Source: Alitta virens
Lineage: Eukaryota; Annelida; Polychaeta; Phyllodocida; Nereididae
Assembly: GCA_932294295.1 (NCBI GenBank)
Contig: OW028577.1
Location: 9,382,001 to 9,446,000, forward strand
Reading direction: 5' to 3'
Length of the DNA stretch: 64,000 nucleotides
Shown here: one piece after another, positions 58,166 to 64,000 of the stretch
Layout: the number at the start of each line of letters is the position of its first letter
Numbering within the stretch: the stretch's first letter is position 1
The notes under the pieces: model-generated
What the model saw: the letters and a program-made list of their open reading frames with translations, nothing else
What the model was told of the DNA's origin: nothing
The model's database searches: none
Program-made: the position numbers and the translations under genes

Positions 58166-60158
58166 GATTCAGAAAAATTCCATTATACCTGACTTGGTAA
58201 ATCTTATATAACGTATGAGAAAGGTGGAGCCACTGTTTGTTACAGTGGCTCCTTCTGGTGCCTTCAATTATAATTGAATGGCCAGGAATGTACACGCATT
58301 TTTGTGAATCATCTTCCTATTTAAAGCAAAACTTCTTTCTGTACAGTGGACACCATATTGCTTCGGAAGATGTCTTGAAATATTTATTTATTTATACATA
58401 CCTCTATATTGAAAAGAAAATACTAAAAATTAATTATTTATCAGGGACATTTCAACAATGCCATAAAAATTGTCTTCAAAGTAATGCAACCAACAAATAT
58501 AAATGTTTGGATATTTATTGCAATAACCATGATCACAAGACATACATACTTATAATACAATTTCTACATACATCATCACCTAGCTGCATTCTGCCACTAA
58601 CCCACAATAATGATGTGAGAATTCAAAACTGATACACACTTGTTCTTTCCTTAATTGGCTCAAAACAAATAAAGTATTCATAGACATAACTTGTGATCAA
58701 AATAATGTATAAAAAAATAAATTGTAACCAAAGGGAAAAACTGAATGAAATATATGTAGTACCCCAGTAATTTCATTTACAACTGCTAAGATCAATTAAA
58801 AAAGTGGCTGTACAACCATGAACTCAAGTAAATTAATAAAGGACTAAGTGTCACATAAATATTTAGTTTGATCGCCATCCACATAATTGCACATTTAAAT
58901 GGGACCAATAAATTAAACAATATAGTCCTCAGTACACAACTTTAACAAGCTTTCAGTATGTAGTCAGTGACTGACTTCTAATAGCTAATTTACAATTACC
59001 TGGCATGTGAACACCTACCACCATAAAATTGGCCCATAATTATGAACAATAACCTACTTGGGCTTCCTTAAATTAATATTTCTATCTACACCATCATTCA
59101 CATTTGCTTAACAAAATATAAAGAACAGTGAAATATATATATATGATACCTATCTGTTTTCATTATGGCTAGCCACAGCCATATATATATATTGGGCAAA
59201 TTAACATAATACAACAGTTCTATCATGTTATATTATCATGGAGTAATTTTAGAGACTAAGTCGACATTTTCTGAGCAGACAATTGACAAACAGTTAAAGA
59301 GGGAACTAAGTGCATCTATCCATCTTTGATTGTTAGAGGTGGGCTAATTTATCAGTGAATCTCAACTTTACTGGTGTTCCTACAAGACAATTTAATATCA
59401 CTTAAATTTATATCTAGCACTTGCAATATCTGAATTACAAAGACCCCTTTCGTCATGCTATTAAGTATCCTAATGTTATTAACAAAACATGTAAGTTTAC
59501 AGAAGTGTCAAGACATTAGATGTTACTCAAGAGTAACACTCTCCTGTTTTATAGGGAAAGGATCAGGAATTTACATGACAAACACTTTTTTACGTGTTTA
59601 AATGCCTCTAGCTATAAATACTTCATTAGAGTAACTTTAATATGATCTTTCATGAAACAACATTATCACACACTTCATTCAAAGATCAAAAGCATTTTAC
59701 AGGGCTTGCAACATCCCAAACATTCACTTGTTATTTATACATCTATACACTGGCAATCCAATTGCAGATAAATACCTAAGAAGATAGATTTCCCTCAAGT
59801 TCTCAATCTATCCATGTCTAGTTTTTGGAATGTCGAATAATGTGATGCTGAGCAGGTACAGCACAAATTTGATGACTCTAGCGATTTTGATAATGATTAA
59901 ATGCTAACTGCTGTACTACATCACCATGAAACAATTTATTTTCTGTATTAAGAATTATAATCACGATGTCATGGGAAAAAAACACTACAAGAATCTGTTT
60001 AATATATGCCTAAATCAACACATACACATGCATGACTCAGATCATATAAATAACAGACTATTTTAAACAAAAATAGGATTGTCAAACTTAGTAATTATCT
60101 TCTCTTCCATGATGTGATATAGTTTTGACTGGAAGTTCTACCCATGAGTTTACACCGC
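58166..60158. other. Convergent intergenic region / long 3' UTR of the V-ATPase gene
   Basis: No coding exon was recognised. The sequence is AT-rich with TATA repeats near 59138 and 59181. Much of it could be 3' untranslated sequence of the minus-strand V-ATPase gene. Confidence 0.5.
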
Positions 60159-61769
60159 TTACGATGCCTGTTTTGTTGACAGAATTAGAGCTACAATAAG
60201 TCCATAGAGACCAAGCACCTCGGCAAAGATGAGAATGAGAATCATGCCCACAAATAAACGAGGCTGTTGCGCAGTTCCTCTCACACCTGCATCTCCTACA
60301 ATACCAATTGCATAGCCCGCAGCAAGACCTGACAGTCCGACACTTAGACCAGCACCCAAGTCCAAGAAGCTCCTGCAATTAAATTAGATATAAAATTTAC
60401 AAAATCTGTCATGCATAACACAAAGCCACTTATACCTGCAGCTATTTTTAGGTACAATAGGTTATACAATCCACAAAATAATCACAATATTGTTCTTAAT
60501 GCAGATGTAGCTAGTTACACTGTGCAACTAATAATAGCAGATCATATGATATAACATTAACATTACATAATCACTTCTTGGGTAGAATGCATGATTTTTG
60601 TGTATTAAACTTACTTGAACAATGTGTATTTGGTGTCGATGCTATTGGCAATAAGTGCAGCAACCACAAGGCCGTAGATAGCAATGATACCAGCCATAAC
60701 AACTGGAATAACTGATTTCATAATCAGCTCTGGTCGCATGACTGACATAGCAGCAATACCTGTGCCAGACTTAGCTGTTCCATAGGCAGCTCCAAAAGCT
60801 GAAAATAAGGAAAAATTAATTAGATGTTTAATACTTACTTAACAAGACTTTCATGTAACTGTTTTAATTAATATTACCAAGCAAGTAATTAAGAATCATG
60901 AAACCCCTAATTTGCACCACAGATATCAAAAGACTATACATGTCTGCACCAGAAATCAGTACTGAGAAATCCTGATATGCATCAAGGTGAAGCCTAGTGT
61001 ACTAGAATTCGGATCCTTCATACTTCAGTTGGATCATGTTCATATCATGACTTGCCACGCCCCCTTTTAGGCCAATCACCAGCAAAAGAAATAGCTTTGT
61101 TAGTATAAATTCATAACTAATTAGTGCAAATCATCATGGAACAATATCATGCAATGAGCACTATTGCACTGGTACTGCATTAGAACCAAACAAGCAATGT
61201 TTACCAGGAATCAAGAACAGTTGAAGTGTCACATGACCATGAGTAGGATCGAGCAAAGTCATTTGACAATTGCTCATGAGAGGGGAAATAACAGTTGCTA
61301 ATGCTAGAAAACATCTTTACTATACACTTTAAGTTTAACTTGCCCTACCCAGACATAAATTAACTGATTAATCTGCGCAGTTATCAGAGCAAAATCATCC
61401 CGTACAGGGTACAGACAGAAACGATCATGTGACATTGAGCATCTCTCTGTGATTGTGCAGTATTGATCGAATTATTCAACGAAGTAAATCCTTTACAAAT
61501 ACCCCCAAAATAAGATCACAGATCATATCACCACATACAAAATATACTTCTGAAACAGATTAAATAATTGGGACTTAATATGATGCGTTCGGAAGGGCTC
61601 AAGCGAGGTATTTAAAGCCCAAATGTCACCCAAAAAGGCAGTAGGCCATTGCTTGAACAGCTGTGTTGGCCGGTGAAATGTCATCAGTTTACTCACCACT
61701 AAACACCATGGCGGAGGCAGCGCCCATGACGCCGAAGAAAGGAGCGTAGGCTGGATTATCGTCAGACAT
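60159..61769 (-). CDS. ATP6V0C: V-type proton ATPase 16-kDa proteolipid subunit c
   Basis: Exons 61769-61697, 60798-60615 and 60372-60159, phases 1 and 2 consistent, total 156 aa, as usual for the family. The protein forms the c-ring of the membrane Vo sector that carries protons in vacuolar and endosomal membranes. The sequence shows two tandem proteolipid halves with four membrane helices. Landmarks are [73 protein letters not shown] and the proton-carrying glutamate in [10 protein letters not shown] (E137). Identity to vertebrate orthologues is visibly high. It is transcribed away from PWP2 across a shared 373-bp promoter. Confidence 0.98.
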
Positions 61770-62142
61770 TATTACTGTGTATGAGGTCTAATTGGAATAT
61801 AGAATTCGACAGGAATGGCCTCTTCGGACGGGCGACTGTGTCTTCTCTTGCTTCTCACAAAGATGGCTACCAAGAAGGATTAATCATGTGACCACATCAG
61901 CAGAATCTTGTAACGTCCGTGTTGATTGGCTGGCTCCCTAAATTATGTCAAAGCTTCACCAATGCCCGATGCTCTTATACACGTATTTTGACGTCATAAA
62001 ACTTGCAGAACGCATGCGCAGTGACCCCAGTTTGCAAAGGCCTTGACCTCTCAATCCACATGGCCTGCTCTGCACATGTGGCTTCCCAAATTCCTGTTGT
62101 CACGTTAGTTTTGGTTTTTTGAGGCCACCCCAGTGTATCAAG
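61770..62142. promoter_or_regulatory. Bidirectional promoter between ATP6V0C and PWP2
   Basis: Only 373 bp separate the two start codons, on opposite strands. The interval contains a palindromic CRE, TGACGTCA (61989-61996), an NRF1-like CGCATGCGCA (62011-62020), and a YY1-like AAGATGGCT (about 61860-61868). These sites are typical of TATA-less housekeeping promoters. Site identities come from consensus matches only. Confidence 0.65.
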
Positions 62143-64000
62143 ATGAAATTCAACTACAGGGTAAGTTTAGTGAGAATTGTAAAAGTGAAATGACAACGGC
62201 AGTCAGCTCGGAAGTTACCACACTGTCCAAAGACACAGTAAATCAAGGACGCAGAATGAAAAATATAGTCTCCTGGCTGGTCATGCGTCTCATGTTTATT
62301 TTACAGGTTTACATATGAATGGATCTGATGACGTTTGCGTGATGCTAAATATGTTGTTATTGCGATTAAGTACCTGCATGCATCATGATGCATACCCCTT
62401 ACTATATGACCTTATTAGGCCCTTAATAATAACATTTTTAAAAAAATCAACAATTAATACTTAATACTTGATTGTAAATTGATAGCTTATAATTGACTCA
62501 CATTGAGAGGCTGATCATATACAGTGATACTGATAGCGATACAAATTGTCCGTAGTTGAATCCTGCATCCATAACACTGGCAGATCCAGCTTCGCCTCTT
62601 ACTGAGGGGGGAGGGGGGGGGGGGGGCAAAGACTATTAAGGTGTCTATGGGTCACTATGTAATGGGCCACTATAGAAATTAACTGGATCCGCCAGTGTTC
62701 AGTACACTACAGTACAAAGGTCTGGTTAACGTTATCGCTGGCCATATCAGGCATGCACCCCATGGCAAGTAAAACACCCCAGAGGTCTCTTACTTGCCTT
62801 GTACAAAGCACCTCCAATTCAATTTCTATGATCAAGCAGAGCCCTTAATCACACTGCATCAATAACAAGATTTTGAAACTCTAATTTAATTCATTGCATT
62901 TCAGTTCTCGAACCTTCTTGGGTCTGTCTACCGGAAAGGTAATTTGGTATTCAGTAAAGATGGAAATAGCATACTGAGCCCAGTGGGAAATCGTATCAGC
63001 ATATTTGACCTGAAAAAGTGAGTTGTTGTAATTGACTTATAAGTTTATAATGAGCACGTTAATAGCAACAGTCTGATTATGACGAGGTCATTGTATTCTA
63101 ATTTATAAAACCTTTTTGTTTCAGCAACAAATCAGAAACGCTTCCAGTTGAAAGTTCTTTAAATATTGTAGCTATGGCATTGTCCCCTGATGGAAATCTG
63201 CTCATTGCAGTCAATGAAGGTAAGTTTTCAACATATATGAAACTGATGTAAATATTGCCATTTATATAGCTAGCATATTTTACCAGAAGCCATAACCATT
63301 TATTTCGGATATCTTCATGTGGCCAGTACTAAGATGCACCCTGTTGATAAAACAAATAAAATTAGTAGACCATCAGCAGCAGCTGGTACTAGTATGTGTG
63401 GTCGTCTGGTCCACATATAAATTTGATATTAAATTGCATTTGAATTTGTTTCTTTGAACAGTTCTGATTTATAATTCTTGATTCAATGAGATATCCTTGG
63501 ATATGATGGGGTATCAAACTATCAATATCTATCAGTTGAGGGCTAGCTTAGCTTAGTTCTGAACTGATGATTGAGCCACTTTCAAAAAGTTGCACTGTAT
63601 ACTTAGTATATTTGTTAGCATGACTTTTAAAAGTACTACTCGGATGTTTTAAATTTTTAGATGGTGAAGCAATGTTGATCAATATGAGGAGCAGAAGCAT
63701 TCTGCATTATTACCATTTCCACAGAGCAGTGAAAGCTATCTGTTTCAGTCCAGATGGGAAGTAAGTGAATTGCTGACTTCCACATTATGCAGTTATTATT
63801 TGCCGTTTATATTTTTTACCATGTTCATGTGAGTATTGTACGTTTGTTCCTTTTCAGGAAATTTGCTGTCACCAAGGAGAGTAAAATTTTGGTGTTCCAT
63901 GCCCCTGGGAGTACAAAAGAGTTCAACCCCTTTGTTTTGTATAGAACATTTTATGGAGCATATGATGATACTGTCAGTATAGACTGGACCTCTGATTCTA
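62143..64000 (+). CDS. PWP2: PWP2 homologue, N-terminal part (truncated by window end)
   Basis: Exons 62143-62160, 62905-63017, 63125-63219, 63661-63760 and 63858 to the window end, phases consistent. The protein begins MKFNYR-FSNLLGSVYRKGNL and continues SPVGNRISIFDLKNNKSETLP, ALSPDGNLLIAVNE, AVKAICFSPDGKKFAVTK, and HAPGSTKEFNPFVLYRTFYG. This matches the N-terminus of periodic tryptophan protein 2 position by position. PWP2 is a WD-repeat component of the UTP-B complex of the U3 snoRNP small-subunit processome in the nucleolus. About 170 of roughly 900 residues are present. The very short first exon (18 bp) is notable. Confidence 0.96.
62573..62699. mobile_element. 127-bp MITE-like element in PWP2 intron 1
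   Basis: The ends AACACTGGCAGATCCAG and CTGGATCCGCCAGTGTT are inverted repeats with one mismatch in 17. A long interrupted G run lies inside. It is related in end sequence (GATCCAG) and G tract to the element at 3711. Non-coding. Confidence 0.7.

Noticed and set aside
58237..58632. 131-codon plus-strand frame in the convergent intergenic region
   Set aside because: AT-rich composition, no domain and no splice context. Probably antisense to the V-ATPase 3' UTR.

Overview
The window is a stretch of AT-rich, intron-rich animal nuclear DNA. It carries three conserved eukaryotic protein genes with GT/AG introns, one short-chain dehydrogenase gene, a complete LTR retrotransposon and many small inverted-repeat elements. 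The short word TAGGCCTA and its extensions recur throughout. Together with the dense non-autonomous transposons, this suggests a marine invertebrate deuterostome, possibly an echinoderm; that assignment is an inference. No bacterial features, CRISPR array or confident rRNA or tRNA gene was seen.

Layout. Positions 1-17.3 kb are essentially gene-free: decayed repeats, a dead hAT-type transposase fragment near 4.4-4.85 kb, two terminal-inverted-repeat elements that repeat their own end motif inside (7.8-8.3 and 12.8-13.6 kb), a minisatellite, and two weak possible exons near 14.9 and 15.4 kb. A classical SDR-family oxidoreductase gene lies on the minus strand with nine coding exons (23066 down to 17338). 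A second, phase-compatible first exon sits at 29761-29722, which suggests two promoters and two N-termini. From 30 to 36 kb the sequence is intergenic with palindromes and at least one TTAA-flanked element.

An NSUN7-like gene of the NOL1/NOP2/Sun RNA methyltransferase family runs on the plus strand from 36340 to 57313 or 58031. Its first intron (about 13 kb) holds a full-length Ty3/Gypsy element on the opposite strand (37936-49432). The element has 307-bp LTRs that look identical, TSD caac, a Lys-type primer site, a polypurine tract, and long open gag and pol frames. At the position where env would lie it has a pair of overlapping accessory frames, the second encoding C2H2 zinc fingers and a coiled coil. 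A 1-kb inverted-repeat element is nested near its 3' end.

The right end holds two housekeeping genes head to head, about 370 bp apart: the V-ATPase proteolipid c subunit (minus strand, complete in three coding exons) and PWP2, the U3 snoRNP WD-repeat protein (plus strand, first five coding exons, cut by the window end). Their shared promoter contains NRF1-like and CRE-like sites.

Splice structures were derived by hand from phase, donor and acceptor sites and family similarity. They are consistent in phase but have no transcript support here.
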